The translations under genes were made by a program, and so were the position numbers. Below the pieces are notes generated by a model that saw only the letters and a list, made by a program, of their open reading frames with translations, did no database searches and had not been told where the DNA came from. 45,898 nt of DNA. Origin: Alphaproteobacteria bacterium. GTDB lineage: Bacteria; Pseudomonadota; Alphaproteobacteria; UBA9219; RGZA01. Where the stretch lies: contig JANQEX010000064.1 of assembly GCA_028278105.1 (NCBI GenBank), forward strand, positions 1 through 45,898, given 5' to 3'. The stretch's first letter is position 1, and each line of letters opens with the position of its first letter. Shown piece after piece: positions 17,192 through 27,169 of the stretch.

Positions 17192-18864
17192 ACCCGCACC
17201 ACATGCACGTCGGTGACGGGTTTTTTGCCGTAGAGCGCGTTCAGCGTGCGGCGCGTCATCATGCGGGCCACATGCCGCACGGCCACATCGTCCAGCCTTT
17301 GCGATTTCGGCATTCCGTCAAACGCCTTTTGCACGGCGCGGCTCACGGCCTCCACCGCGTCTTCCCCTTCTTCGCCGCCGGAAAAGCCGATCAGGCTGAT
17401 CTTGGGATCAACCAGCATCTGCCCTTTTTCGTTCAGAACAAGACTGACCATCGCCGCTCCCGTGCCCATCATTTTCCGGCGGGCGTGAAGCGCTTCGGCA
17501 TCCAGCGGACGCAGCTTTTCGCCCGCCACCGCCCAGCGGCCCGTCTGAACCTCGCCAACCTTTTCAGGCGCGCCGGGGCCAAGATAGATCACGTCGCCGT
17601 TGGCGGGGATAATCGTGCGCGGCACCTGGCAGCCTGCCGCGATGCGGGCATTCTCGGCTTGATGCCGCGCCTCGCCATGCACGGGAACAGCCAGTTGGGG
17701 GCGCAACATCTGATACATGCGGGCCAGCTCGTCCTGACAGGGATGGCCGGACACATGGATGGGCTCATCATCGGCCGTGACGACCCGCAGGCCCCGCCGT
17801 ATCAGCGCGTTTTGCACCGAGGCAACGGCCTTCTCATTGCCCGGAATCTCGCGCGAGGAAAAAAGAACCGTATCCCCCGCTTCCAGCGTCAGTTCGGGAT
17901 GATCGCCATCGGCAAGCCGGGCAAGGGCCGAGCGTTTTTCGCCCTGGCTGCCGGTGCAGATATAAACCGCCTTGTCGCGCGGTAAAAACCCGGCCTCGTG
18001 CGGCTCAAGGAACATGACGTCTTCGGCGATATAACCGGTGTCGCGTCCCACCGCCTCGATCCGCCAGAGCGAACGGCCCACCAGCGCCGTCTCGCGCCCA
18101 TGCGCCCTGGCCGCCGCGTGAATCGACAACAGCCGCGCCACGTTGCTGGCAAAGCAGGTCACGATGATGCGTTGGTCGAAATGGCCGAAAACACGAATTA
18201 AATTTTCGCGCACTTCTTTCTCGGAGCCCGAATGGCCCGGCTCCAGCGCGTTGGTTGAATCCACAACCGCCGCCATCACTCCTTCGGCGCCAAGGGCGGT
18301 CAGCGCGGCCTCGTCGGCGGGCGGGCCGAGCATGGGCGTGGGGTCCAGCTTCCAGTCGCCCGTATGCAAAACCGTGCCGTGCCGCGTCTTGATGGATATG
18401 CAACAGGATTCCGGAATGGAATGGGTGATATGAATCCATTCGATCCCGAACGGGCCGATCTTGCGCCGCCCGCCGGGGCGCACGTCAATAATGCGCACAT
18501 CGCGCGGCGCATCGCGCCCCACCAGCTTGGCGCGCAGCAGCCCCGCCGTGAAAGGCGTTGCGTAAACGGGGCATTGCAGCATGGGCCACAGATACTCGAT
18601 GGCGCCCAGATGGTCCTCGTGCCCATGCGTCAGCACGATGCCGATCAGGTCATCGCGGCGTTCGGCGATAAAGCCGGGATCGGCCATGATGACATCAATG
18701 CCGGGCAGGGCATCGTCGCCGAAGGTCACGCCCAGATCGACCATCAGCCATTTGCCGTCGCAGCCGTAAAGGCTGAGATTCATGCCGATCTCGCCCGCCC
18801 CGCCCAGCGGCACGAAATACACCCCGTCCTTGCCGGGGAGGTTGCCCGCCGCGCCGTTTTTCAT
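17188..18864 (-). CDS. rnj: Ribonuclease J
   Basis: This 558-aa metallo-beta-lactamase/beta-CASP nuclease acts in RNA maturation and decay, with 5'-to-3' exonuclease and endonuclease activities known for the family. The metal motif HGHEDH is at 80-85, further family histidines follow (for example VPVHGEARH near 390), and a C-terminal domain is complete. The ATG overlaps the coaX stop (ATGA). The nuoN-birA-coaX-rnj order is the usual alphaproteobacterial arrangement. RNase J commonly accompanies RNase E in this class. Confidence 0.95.
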   Translation of the reverse strand: MKNGAAGNLPGKDGVYFVPLGGAGEIGMNLSLYGCDGKWLMVDLGVTFGDDALPGIDVIMADPGFIAERRDDLIGIVLTHGHEDHLGAIEYLWPMLQCPVYATPFTAGLLRAKLVGRDAPRDVRIIDVRPGGRRKIGPFGIEWIHITHSIPESCCISIKTRHGTVLHTGDWKLDPTPMLGPPADEAALTALGAEGVMAAVVDSTNALEPGHSGSEKEVRENLIRVFGHFDQRIIVTCFASNVARLLSIHAAARAHGRETALVGRSLWRIEAVGRDTGYIAEDVMFLEPHEAGFLPRDKAVYICTGSQGEKRSALARLADGDHPELTLEAGDTVLFSSREIPGNEKAVASVQNALIRRGLRVVTADDEPIHVSGHPCQDELARMYQMLRPQLAVPVHGEARHQAENARIAAGCQVPRTIIPANGDVIYLGPGAPEKVGEVQTGRWAVAGEKLRPLDAEALHARRKMMGTGAAMVSLVLNEKGQMLVDPKISLIGFSGGEEGEDAVEAVSRAVQKAFDGMPKSQRLDDVAVRHVARMMTRRTLNALYGKKPVTDVHVVRV

Positions 18865-19655
18865 GCCGCTTTGGCCTTTTTTTGGCTGCGGGCATGGATC
18901 AGGCGCAGTCCCGTGAGCGTCAGGTCGGGATCGGTCGCTTCAATGATGCGCGTTCCCGCCTGAAACAGCGGCGAGAGGCCGCCGGTGGCCACCACTTTCA
19001 TCCTTTCGGGCGCGATGCGGGCATATTCGTCACGAATACGGGCGACCAGCCCCTCAATCAGCCCGATATAACCGAAATAAATGCCCGACTGCATGGCCTG
19101 GGTGGTATTGCCGCCAATCACATGGGCGGGCCGGTCCACGTTCACGCGCGGCAGCTTGGCGGCGGCGCGGTGCAACGCCTCCAGCGACAGGCTGATGCCG
19201 GGAGCGATCACGCCGCCGCGATAGCCCGCCTCGTCCACCACGTCGAACGTGGTGGCGGTGCCGAAATCAACGATAATCAGCGGCGCGCCGTATGCGTGCC
19301 GCGCCGCGATGGCGTTCACCAGCCGGTCGGCTCCCACTTCATGTGGGCGGGGAAGAAGAATCTTGATGCCAGGATCCGCCATGTCCGGACCGGCGATCAG
19401 CGGCTCGCAGCCGAAATCCTGGCGGCAGAGGATCTTCAGGGTGAAGTCCAGATCCGGCGCCACGCTGGCGATGATGGCGCTTGAAATATCCCCGGCCTCC
19501 AGCCCTTCCTTTCGCAGGCAATGGGCAAGGAACATGGAAAATTCATCGCGCGTGCGCCGCGCGTCGGTCGCGGTGCGCCACGCGCCCATGAGCATCTCGC
19601 CGCTGAAAACGGCGAAGACGATGTTGGTGTTTCCGGCGTCGATGGCGAGAAGCAT
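18861..19655 (-). CDS. coaX: Type III pantothenate kinase
   Basis: This 264-aa enzyme phosphorylates pantothenate in the first step of coenzyme A synthesis. The ASKHA-fold motifs are present: DAGNTN (6-11) for phosphate binding, the GADRLVNAIAA segment near 107-117, and a DFGTATTFD motif near 127-135. The 3' end overlaps rnj and the gene lies 8 bp downstream of birA. The family needs a monovalent cation and is not inhibited by CoA. Those properties are from family knowledge, not from this sequence. Confidence 0.95.
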   Translation of the reverse strand: MLLAIDAGNTNIVFAVFSGEMLMGAWRTATDARRTRDEFSMFLAHCLRKEGLEAGDISSAIIASVAPDLDFTLKILCRQDFGCEPLIAGPDMADPGIKILLPRPHEVGADRLVNAIAARHAYGAPLIIVDFGTATTFDVVDEAGYRGGVIAPGISLSLEALHRAAAKLPRVNVDRPAHVIGGNTTQAMQSGIYFGYIGLIEGLVARIRDEYARIAPERMKVVATGGLSPLFQAGTRIIEATDPDLTLTGLRLIHARSQKKAKAA

Positions 19656-19663
19656 AAGCTTAT

Positions 19664-20440
19664 TTAAGCCTTTTTCGCCGCCGCACCAACGTCTTTTTCG
19701 GATGCGGGAAAATGGGCCTCGCCCGCCCGCAATCGCTCCACGGCGCCATCCGGCTTTTTCAGAATCATGGCCCCGTCGTCAAGGCCAAGACCGGTAAACA
19801 GGCCTTCGATGTCGCGGCCGCCAAAGCTCAACCTGACCGGCTTTCCCAATCCTTCGGCCAGCGCCAGCCAGCGCTCGCGTATATCCGCGAATCCGCGTTC
19901 GCCGAACAATTCGTCCATCTCCAGAAAGTTGCGGAGGACGCCGTTCAGAACGTCTTCGGGAGAGGCTTCCGCCCCCTCGGCGGCAAGGCTGGTGGCGGGA
20001 AAATCCGGAATTTGCGGATGGCTTTTGCAATTCACGCCAAAGCCGATGATCAACTCTTCCCCTCCTGGCCCCTGCGCGATTTCCAGCAATACGCCGGCGA
20101 TTTTTTTGCCGTCCACCCGCACGTCGTTCGGCCATTTCAGGCGTGGCGGATTTTTGTAGGTGAGAAATTTCGTCAGCGCCTCGCCAATCGCGGCCGCCAT
20201 CACAAAACCGTAAAGCGCCCGCTGCGCAACATCGCCCTTCGCCGTCACGATCAGGCTTGCGAACAGATTGCCCTTCTCCGACGCCCATGCGCGGCCATGG
20301 CGTCCGCGTCCGCCTGTCTGACGCGCGGCCGTCACAAGGACATAGGGCCTTGCGCCTTCGCGGACCAGCCTTGCGGCTTCGTCGTTGGTGCTGGCGACTT
20401 CCCCGAATTCTTCATGCCGGAAGCCGGACGGAAGCTTCAT
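19664..20440 (-). CDS. birA: Biotin-[acetyl-CoA-carboxylase] ligase
   Basis: This 258-aa biotin protein ligase attaches biotin to carboxyl carrier domains. The ATP/biotin-binding loop GGRGRHGRAW is at 43-52, and KWPNDVRVDGKKIAGVL is near 118-134. There is no N-terminal helix-turn-helix, so this is the monofunctional form without repressor activity. The ATG overlaps the nuoN stop (ATGA), which ties it to the end of the nuo operon, a common alphaproteobacterial arrangement. Confidence 0.93.
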   Translation of the reverse strand: MKLPSGFRHEEFGEVASTNDEAARLVREGARPYVLVTAARQTGGRGRHGRAWASEKGNLFASLIVTAKGDVAQRALYGFVMAAAIGEALTKFLTYKNPPRLKWPNDVRVDGKKIAGVLLEIAQGPGGEELIIGFGVNCKSHPQIPDFPATSLAAEGAEASPEDVLNGVLRNFLEMDELFGERGFADIRERWLALAEGLGKPVRLSFGGRDIEGLFTGLGLDDGAMILKKPDGAVERLRAGEAHFPASEKDVGAAAKKA

Positions 20441-21885
20441 GCCGCGCCCGCAAGCGTGGCGGTGGCGGCGCGAACGGCATTCGCCGCCAAATCAGGCTGC
20501 AAGGCGAAGCCAAGGATCAGGACCGCGGTTGACGCCAGCACCAGCCCCGTGCCCCAGCCGGGGACAGGATCGAACGCCGCGCCCCGCGGCGCGTCGAAAT
20601 ACATCAGCTTGATGACGCGCAGGTAATAAAAGGCTCCCACCACGCTCAGCAGCACGCCCGCGACGGCCAGCGGCAGCAACCCCGCCTGCAACGCCGCCAT
20701 GAACACATAGAACTTGCCGAAAAATCCCGCCAGAGGCGGCACGCCCGCCATGGAGAACATGAACAGCGCCATGGCCGCCGCAAGCGCCGGACGGGTCTTG
20801 GACAGGCCCGCGAAATCGGAAAGCTGTTCCAGCGCCACGCCGTTTTTCCGCGCGCAAAGGATGACGGCGAAGGCCCCCAGGGTCATCGGCAGATAGATGA
20901 CCAGATAAAGCAACGTGGCCTGCAAGCCCTCGGCCCCTCCCGCGGCAAGCCCGATCAGCGCATAGCCGATATGGCCGATGGCGCTGTAGGCCATCAGGCG
21001 CTTGATATGGCCCTGCGCCATGGCGGCGAACGCGCCCCAGGCCATCGAGGCCAGCGCCAGCACCATCAATATGGGCTGCGCCTGCGCGGCCAGGGCTCCA
21101 AACGGCTCGTACAAAACCTTTGCCAGCAGGGCGACGGCCGCCAGCTTCGGCGCGGAGGCGAAGAAAGCCGCCACGGGCGTCGGCGCGCCTTCATACACGT
21201 CGGGCGCCCACATATGGAAGGGCGCGGCCGCCAGCTTGAAGGCGAAACCCGCCAGAATGAACACCATGCCCAGCACCAGCCCCACCGGCGCGTCACCGCT
21301 CGCCAGCACCGTTTGCAGCTTGGCGAAAACCACGCTGCCCGTTGCGCCATATACGAGCGATATGCCATAAAGCAGCAACCCGGACGCCAATGCGCCCAGC
21401 ACAAAATACTTCAGCCCCGCCTCGCTGGAGCGGGTGTCGTTGCGCAAGAAGGCCGCCAGCACATAGAGCGACAGGCTTTGCAGTTCCAGCGCCACGTAAA
21501 GCCCAAGAAAGCTGCGGGCCGAGACCATCAGCATCATGCCAAGCGTGGCAAACAGCACCAGAACGGGGAACTCGAACCGCGCCGCCTCCGGCTTTTTCAA
21601 AAAATCATGGCTCAGCACCAGCGAAACCAGCGCCGCGGGCAGGAGCAGCATCTTGACAAACTGGCTGAATCCATCGGTTCCCACATGGCCGCCGGGCAGT
21701 TCCCCCGTGACGCCCGTGACAGGACAGACCACCAGGCCAAAGGCCACGGCCAGTGAAACTCCGGCCAGCACGTTCACGGCGCGCGCCATGCCGGCCCCGC
21801 CAAAAGTGCCGGCGACAAGCAGCAGCATCCCGGCGCAGGCCAGGAATATTTCGGGAGCAAGGGGAAGAAGATCGCTCAAGTTCAT
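20437..21885 (-). CDS. nuoN: NADH-quinone oxidoreductase subunit N
   Basis: This 482-aa antiporter-like membrane subunit belongs to the proton-pumping arm of complex I. It has about 14 hydrophobic helices. The conserved lysine/glutamate channel residues sit in the expected helices, for example the region with HIKRLMAYSAIGHIGY. The start overlaps the nuoM stop (ATGA) and the stop overlaps birA. The length is typical. Confidence 0.96.
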   Translation of the reverse strand: MNLSDLLPLAPEIFLACAGMLLLVAGTFGGAGMARAVNVLAGVSLAVAFGLVVCPVTGVTGELPGGHVGTDGFSQFVKMLLLPAALVSLVLSHDFLKKPEAARFEFPVLVLFATLGMMLMVSARSFLGLYVALELQSLSLYVLAAFLRNDTRSSEAGLKYFVLGALASGLLLYGISLVYGATGSVVFAKLQTVLASGDAPVGLVLGMVFILAGFAFKLAAAPFHMWAPDVYEGAPTPVAAFFASAPKLAAVALLAKVLYEPFGALAAQAQPILMVLALASMAWGAFAAMAQGHIKRLMAYSAIGHIGYALIGLAAGGAEGLQATLLYLVIYLPMTLGAFAVILCARKNGVALEQLSDFAGLSKTRPALAAAMALFMFSMAGVPPLAGFFGKFYVFMAALQAGLLPLAVAGVLLSVVGAFYYLRVIKLMYFDAPRGAAFDPVPGWGTGLVLASTAVLILGFALQPDLAANAVRAATATLAGAA

Positions 21886-23429
21886 GGCGCGCCTCCTCCC
21901 GTCAGCCGGTTCAATGCAAAGGGCGGCGGGACGTCCGGCGCGGGATTGGCGCGGGCCTTGGCCGTTTCGGCAATGTCCCGCATGGTGGGCGCAATGCTAT
22001 CCTTGAACAGGGAAGGCTGAACGCCCATCACCAGAACCAGAACGGCCAGCGGCGCAAGAGTGGCGTATTCCTTGAAGGTCAGGTCTTTCATCGCCGCCAC
22101 GCCGGGCTTGTCCAGCCTGCCGAAGAACACCCTGCGGTAAAGCCACAGCATATAGGCCGCCCCCAGTATCACGCCAAGACCGGCAACCGCCGCCATCCAT
22201 GTGCTGACAAGAAAGGCCCCCTGCATCGCAAGAAATTCGCCCACAAAGCCGCTGGTGCCCGGCAGGCCCACCGCGCCCAGGGTGAAGATCATGGCCAGGA
22301 AGGCGTAATGCGGCATGTTGCTGGCAAGGCCGCCATAGCGCGCGATCTCGCGGCTGTGCAGGCGGTCATAGATCACGCCCACGCACAGGAACAGGGCGGA
22401 GGAAACAAGCGCGTGCGACAACATCACCATCACCGCGCCCTCCAGCCCCTGCGGCGTGCGGCTGAAGGCGCCCATGGTCACGAAGCCCATATGCGCGACG
22501 GATGAATAGGCAATCAGCCGCTTCATGTCGGTTTGCACGAGAGCGGTAAGCGACGTGGCCACAATGGCGATGCCGCTCAGGACAAACATCAGGTCGGTAA
22601 AGGCGGCGGACGCGGCCGGCAGCATTTGCAGCGACACGCGGATAAAGCCATAGCCGCCCATCTTCAGCAGAATGCCGGCAAGGATCACCGAGCCCGCCGT
22701 CGGCGCCTCCACATGCGCGTAGGGCAGCCAGGTATGCACCGGCCACATGGGGGTTTTCACGGCGAAAGAGGCCAGGAAGGCCAGCCACAACCCGATCTGC
22801 CAACTCACCGGGAAATCGGCGCGCATCAGCGCCGTCATGTCGGTGGTGCCGGCATGGAGGCACATCGCCACCACCGCCAGAAGCATCAAAACCGATCCCA
22901 GCAGCGTGTAAAGGAAGAATTTATAGGCCGCATGAACGCGCCCCGGCCCGCCCCATACGCCGATGATGAGGAACATGGGCAGCAGCACGCCCTCGAAAAA
23001 CACGTAGAACAGGACGAAATCCAGCGCCGTGAAGGTGCCGATCATCATGGTTTCCAGCACCAGAAAGGCGATCATGAAGGAACGCGCCCGCTCCTTCACG
23101 CCGTCCCAGCAGGCCAGGATGCAAACGGGCGTCAGGAAGGCCGAGGCCACCACCAGCCACAGCGACAGGCCGTCGATGCCCTTTTTGTAAAAAAGCTCCA
23201 CGCCGCCGAAGCTCATCCATTTCGCTTCTTCCACGAACTGAAAGCCGCCATGGGGATCGAACCGCGCCACCATCCAGGCCGCCAACCCCAGCGCCAGCAT
23301 GCTGGTCCAGAAGGCAATCTGCTTGGCGACGCCGTCACTTGCTTTTTGCAACAGCAAAATCAGCACCACGCCCGCCAACGGCAAAAAGGTGAGGATGGAC
23401 AGCAAAGGCAGGGAAGATATGTCGACCAT
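21882..23429 (-). CDS. nuoM: NADH-quinone oxidoreductase subunit M
   Basis: This 515-aa antiporter-like subunit of the complex I membrane arm carries PMWPVHTWLPYAHVEAPTAGS and MKRLIAYSSVAHMGF, the diagnostic motifs around the proton channel. The ATG at 23429 shares its A with the nuoL stop (TGATG). A start 18 nt upstream would lie within nuoL and is less likely. Confidence 0.96.
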   Translation of the reverse strand: MVDISSLPLLSILTFLPLAGVVLILLLQKASDGVAKQIAFWTSMLALGLAAWMVARFDPHGGFQFVEEAKWMSFGGVELFYKKGIDGLSLWLVVASAFLTPVCILACWDGVKERARSFMIAFLVLETMMIGTFTALDFVLFYVFFEGVLLPMFLIIGVWGGPGRVHAAYKFFLYTLLGSVLMLLAVVAMCLHAGTTDMTALMRADFPVSWQIGLWLAFLASFAVKTPMWPVHTWLPYAHVEAPTAGSVILAGILLKMGGYGFIRVSLQMLPAASAAFTDLMFVLSGIAIVATSLTALVQTDMKRLIAYSSVAHMGFVTMGAFSRTPQGLEGAVMVMLSHALVSSALFLCVGVIYDRLHSREIARYGGLASNMPHYAFLAMIFTLGAVGLPGTSGFVGEFLAMQGAFLVSTWMAAVAGLGVILGAAYMLWLYRRVFFGRLDKPGVAAMKDLTFKEYATLAPLAVLVLVMGVQPSLFKDSIAPTMRDIAETAKARANPAPDVPPPFALNRLTGGGAP

Positions 23430-25366
23430 CACCACCTCCCCCACCACAGCAGCAGGACCACAAGCCCGATCACCACCGCGAAGGCGTAGTGATATATATA
23501 GCCGGTTTGCAGCGCCGCCACGCGCCGCGCCACGGCTTTTGAGATCATCGAGAAGCCGTCGGGGCCGTAGGCATCGATGGCGCGGTTGTCGCCCAGATCA
23601 TAGGTCATGCGGCCCAGCGCCCGCGCGCCGCGCACGAAGATGAAATTGTAGATTTCATCGAAATAGTATTTGTGGAACACAAGGCGGTAGACGGGACCGA
23701 GCGCCGCGGCGATTTTGCCTGGCATGGCCGTCCATTTGCCATAGAACAGCACGGCAAGGATCAGGCCCGAAAGCGCGGCCGCGAGCGGCAGCAGCCGGAC
23801 CCACAAGGGCAGCCCGTGCGCGTCATGGCCATGCAAGACGGTGATCGCGCCGCGCCAGAATTCGCTCAGGTTCTCCGGTCCCGTGAACCATTTCAGCGGC
23901 ATGATGCCCGCCAAAATCGCCCCGGCGGCCAGAACATAAAGCGGCAGCAGCATGACGGGCGGGGATTCATGCGCGTGGTCATAGGCATGAGGATCGCCCC
24001 GGAACGGGCCATGGAAGGTCATCATGATCAGCCGCCAGGAATAAAAGGCGGTCATGAAGGCGGCGGCGATGCCAAGCCAGAAGGCCATCAGCCCGGCCGT
24101 GGTCCCCGATGCGTAAGTGGCTTCCAGAATGGCGTCCTTCGAATAGAAACCGGCAAAGCCGAAAAAGCCCGGAATGCCGATGCCCGCCAAAGCCAGCGAG
24201 CCGATCCACATCAGCATATAGGTTTTCGGCGCCGCCTGCCGGACGCCGCCCATCTTGCGCATGTCCTGCTCGCCGGAAAGCGCGTGGATCACCGAGCCCG
24301 CGCCAAGGAACAGCAGCGCCTTGAAAAAGGCATGCGTCATCAGATGGAAGATCGAGGCGGAATAGGCCGACACCCCCGCCGCGAAGAACATATAGCCAAG
24401 CTGGCTCATGGTTGAATAGGCGATCACGCGCTTGATGTCGAATTGCGTGAGGCCGATGGTGGCGGCGATAAAGGCCGTGGCCGCGCCGGTAATCGTCACG
24501 AGGCTCAACGCGAACGGCGCATGCTCGAACAAGGGCGAAAGCCGCGCCAGCATGAACACGCCCGCCGTCACCATGGTCGCGGCGTGGATCAGGGCCGAGA
24601 CCGGCGTGGGCCCCTCCATGGCGTCGGGCAACCAGGTGTGCAGGAAAAGCTGGGCCGATTTGCCCATCGCCCCCACGAACAGCAGGAGCGCCAGCGTATC
24701 AAGGGCCGGCAGGCTCATGCCGAGGAACGGCATGGTCAGGGTGGAAAGGCTGGGAATAACGGCAAAAAGCGGCCCGAATTCCACCGTGCCAAACACGGCG
24801 AAACAGCCAAAGATGCCAAGGATAAAGCCGAAATCCCCCACCCGGTTCACCAGAAACGCCTTGATCGAGGCGCTGTTGGCGCTTTCCTTCCCGAACCAGA
24901 AGCCGATCAAAAGGTAGGAGCACAGCCCCACCCCTTCCCAGCCGAAGAACATCTGCACCAGATTGTCCGCCGTCACCAGCATCAGCATGCAGAAGGTGAA
25001 GAGACTGAGATAGGCCATGAAACGGGGAATGGACTTGTCGTGGCTCATGTAGCCAATCGAATAAACATGCACACAGGCCGACACCACCGCCACCACGGCC
25101 ACCATCACGGCCGACAGCGTGTCCCATTTCACGGCCCAGTCCGCCCTCAACGTGCCGCTGTCGATCCAGCGGGCAAGGGTTTCCACCCCGGCATGGCCCA
25201 GCACCGCCACGTCATAGAATTTCCAGCAGGCCACGGCGGCCAGAAACAGCATCAGCCCGCAGGTGACGTATTGCGACGCGCGGTCGCCCATGCGGCGGCC
25301 GAACAGGCCCGCGGCGGCGGCTCCCAAAAGCGGGGCGAACAGGCTGGCGGTGGCGATGGAGATCAA
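23429..25366 (-). CDS. nuoL: NADH-quinone oxidoreductase subunit L
   Basis: This 645-aa protein is the distal antiporter-like subunit of complex I, with about 16 helices including the long lateral helix at the C-terminus. FLHTWLPDAMEGPTPVSALI and KRVIAYSTMSQLGY are characteristic. The start is 4 bp from the nuoK stop and the stop overlaps nuoM. It is full length. Confidence 0.96.
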   Translation of the reverse strand: MISIATASLFAPLLGAAAAGLFGRRMGDRASQYVTCGLMLFLAAVACWKFYDVAVLGHAGVETLARWIDSGTLRADWAVKWDTLSAVMVAVVAVVSACVHVYSIGYMSHDKSIPRFMAYLSLFTFCMLMLVTADNLVQMFFGWEGVGLCSYLLIGFWFGKESANSASIKAFLVNRVGDFGFILGIFGCFAVFGTVEFGPLFAVIPSLSTLTMPFLGMSLPALDTLALLLFVGAMGKSAQLFLHTWLPDAMEGPTPVSALIHAATMVTAGVFMLARLSPLFEHAPFALSLVTITGAATAFIAATIGLTQFDIKRVIAYSTMSQLGYMFFAAGVSAYSASIFHLMTHAFFKALLFLGAGSVIHALSGEQDMRKMGGVRQAAPKTYMLMWIGSLALAGIGIPGFFGFAGFYSKDAILEATYASGTTAGLMAFWLGIAAAFMTAFYSWRLIMMTFHGPFRGDPHAYDHAHESPPVMLLPLYVLAAGAILAGIMPLKWFTGPENLSEFWRGAITVLHGHDAHGLPLWVRLLPLAAALSGLILAVLFYGKWTAMPGKIAAALGPVYRLVFHKYYFDEIYNFIFVRGARALGRMTYDLGDNRAIDAYGPDGFSMISKAVARRVAALQTGYIYHYAFAVVIGLVVLLLWWGRW

Positions 25367-25370
25367 GGAA

Positions 25371-25691
25371 TCAGCCTTTCATCATGTTGATGTCATCCAC
25401 CGCGATGCTGCCGCGATTGCGGAAATAGACGACAAGGATCGCAAGGCCAATCGCCGCTTCGGCCGCGGCGACGGTCAGGACAAAAAGCGTGAAAACCTGC
25501 CCGGTCAGATCGGCAAGCTGGGCCGAGAACGCCACGAAGTTGATATTGACGGCCAGCAGCAGAAGCTCGACCGACATCAGGATGACGATCACGTTCTTGC
25601 GGTTCAGGAAGATGCCGAACACGCCAATGGCAAACACGATGGCCGCCACGCAAAGAAAGTGATGAATGGTTATGTGCGTTAAAGCGTCCAT
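25371..25691 (-). CDS. nuoK: NADH-quinone oxidoreductase subunit K
   Basis: This 106-aa MrpC-like subunit has three membrane helices and the conserved glutamate in [15 protein letters not shown]. The ATG at 25691 overlaps the nuoJ stop as TGATG. A second in-frame ATG two codons upstream (25697) is also possible. The C-terminal DDINMMKG tail is typical. Confidence 0.95.
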   Translation of the reverse strand: MDALTHITIHHFLCVAAIVFAIGVFGIFLNRKNVIVILMSVELLLLAVNINFVAFSAQLADLTGQVFTLFVLTVAAAEAAIGLAILVVYFRNRGSIAVDDINMMKG

Positions 25692-26395
25692 CAGCATTCC
25701 ACACCTGTTCCGGTTTTCACCTGCCTGACGGCCACGCAATCCGACGGCTTGCGGCTGATCTGCCGGCCGATGTCCTGCGACTTGCGGCCGCGCCGCCCGC
25801 GAAGCGCCAGCGTGATGGCCCCGATCATCGCCACCAGCAGCACAAGCCCCGCCACCTGGAAGGCATAGATATAATCGGTGTACAGCACCCGTCCCAGCGC
25901 CTCGGTATTGGTCAGCGGCTTCGGCCCGTTCCGGGGTTGCTGAATGGCCTGCCGCTCGCCTTCGGGCGTGGTGACATAGGCTTTCAGCGCATTTTCGCGC
26001 GGCGCGGGCGACAGGATATTCGCTTGCGCGCCGGGAAGGCTCTGCCAGCTTGCCGCCGTCATCACAAGCTGCGCCACCAGCACGGCGCCCACCAAGAGGC
26101 CCACGGGCCAGACCTTCCACGCGCCGCGGCGAAGCTCAAGAAAGTCGATATCCAGCATCATCACCACGAAGAGGAACAGGACCGCCACCGCCCCGACATA
26201 GACAATCATCAGGATAAAGGCCGGGAACTCCGCTCCCAACATCAGGAAAAGTCCCGCCGCGTTGAAAAAGGCGAGGATGAGAAACAGCACCGAATGCACC
26301 GGGTTGCGCGCCACGACCACCATCAGCGAAGCCAGCACCAGGACGCCGGCGAAGCAATAAAACAGGGCGGGCGGAACAAGATCGACGACGTTCAT
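25691..26395 (-). CDS. nuoJ: NADH-quinone oxidoreductase subunit J
   Basis: This 234-aa membrane subunit has five predicted helices and the segment [21 protein letters not shown], containing the pi-bulge region of the family. The basic C-terminal tail (about 190-234) is longer than in enterobacteria but usual in alphaproteobacteria. Its ATG overlaps the stop of a small lipoprotein-like ORF upstream (ATGA). Confidence 0.95.
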   Translation of the reverse strand: MNVVDLVPPALFYCFAGVLVLASLMVVVARNPVHSVLFLILAFFNAAGLFLMLGAEFPAFILMIVYVGAVAVLFLFVVMMLDIDFLELRRGAWKVWPVGLLVGAVLVAQLVMTAASWQSLPGAQANILSPAPRENALKAYVTTPEGERQAIQQPRNGPKPLTNTEALGRVLYTDYIYAFQVAGLVLLVAMIGAITLALRGRRGRKSQDIGRQISRKPSDCVAVRQVKTGTGVEC

Positions 26396-26580
26396 GGCCG
26401 CACCCCCCCGCCTTCATGCACGGTGCAATGCCGCGGATTGTTGCGGCAGCCTTTTTCCAGTCCCGCCGCCACCGGCCATCGCGTCTCAGCACAGGCGCAG
26501 GCTGATAAGGAAATCGCTATTAGCGTAACCGTGAAAAACACCAACGGCCTTGCAGGCTTGCGCGCCTTTTTTCCCGTCAC
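26392..26580 (-). CDS. Possible small lipoprotein between nuoI and nuoJ
   Basis: This 62-aa ORF starts at GTG 26580. It has a basic n-region (KKARKPARP), a hydrophobic stretch VFFTVTLIAIS and a lipobox-like LSAC (about residues 25-28), giving a mature peptide of about 35 residues with three or four Cys. Its TGA overlaps the nuoJ ATG (ATGA), as for true operon neighbours. The GTG lies at the edge of a palindromic repeat and no clear Shine-Dalgarno is seen, so the ORF could be spurious. A GTG at 26541 would remove the basic region. Confidence 0.4.
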   Translation of the reverse strand: MTGKKARKPARPLVFFTVTLIAISLSACACAETRWPVAAGLEKGCRNNPRHCTVHEGGGVRP

Positions 26581-26654
26581 CCCCGCGAAGGCGGGGGTCC
26601 ACGCTTTGAATCTATGGACTTTAAAGCGTGGATGCCCACCTGCGCGGGCATGAC
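26576..26654. repeat. Palindromic repeat inside the nuo operon
   Basis: This is a double hairpin: CCCCCGCGAAGGCGGGGG (26580-26597), then CCACGCTTT/AAAGCGTGG with an A/T-rich loop (about 26599-26632), then a CCCGCG-type arm ending in GCATGAC. It belongs to the same family as 7213-7322 and 39256-39367. It separates nuoI from the small lipoprotein ORF and could attenuate or protect the operon transcript. Confidence 0.8.
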
Positions 26655-26689
26655 GTGTTTGCTTGATGGTCTCTTTCAGAAACATTCGG

Positions 26690-27169
26690 TTACCTGTATT
26701 TCGCATCCTGGGCGAGGTTGGCGGCGATTTCCGCTTCCCACCGGTCGCCATTGGCCAGAAGTTTTTCCTTGTTGTAGATCAGCTCCTCGCGCGTCAGCAT
26801 CGAATATTCAAAATTCGGCCCCTCCACGATGGCGTCCACCGGGCAGGCCTCCTGACACAGACCGCAGTAGATACATTTCAGCATGTCAAGATCATAGCGC
26901 GTGGTGCGGCGGCTGCCGTCGGCGCGCTCCTCCGCCTCAATGGTGATGGCCTGCGCCGGACAGATGGCCTCGCACAGCTTGCAGGCGATGCAGCGCTCTT
27001 CCCCGTTGGGATAGCGGCGCAGCGCGTGCTCGCCCTTGAAGCGCGGCGAGAGCGGGCCTTTTTCATAGGGATAATTGATCGTCACGCGCCGCCGGAACAT
27101 GTAGGACAAGGCAAGCAGCATGCCCTTGATGATGTCGACCAACAGGAAACGGCGAAAGGTCCCCGGCAT
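26690..27169 (-). CDS. nuoI: NADH-quinone oxidoreductase subunit I
   Basis: This 159-aa ferredoxin-like subunit carries two [4Fe-4S] clusters of the peripheral arm. Both motifs are intact: [12 protein letters not shown] and [12 protein letters not shown]. The ATG at 27169 overlaps the nuoH stop (TGATG). The longer reading frame upstream is inside nuoH and is not part of the protein. Confidence 0.97.
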   Translation of the reverse strand: MPGTFRRFLLVDIIKGMLLALSYMFRRRVTINYPYEKGPLSPRFKGEHALRRYPNGEERCIACKLCEAICPAQAITIEAEERADGSRRTTRYDLDMLKCIYCGLCQEACPVDAIVEGPNFEYSMLTREELIYNKEKLLANGDRWEAEIAANLAQDAKYR

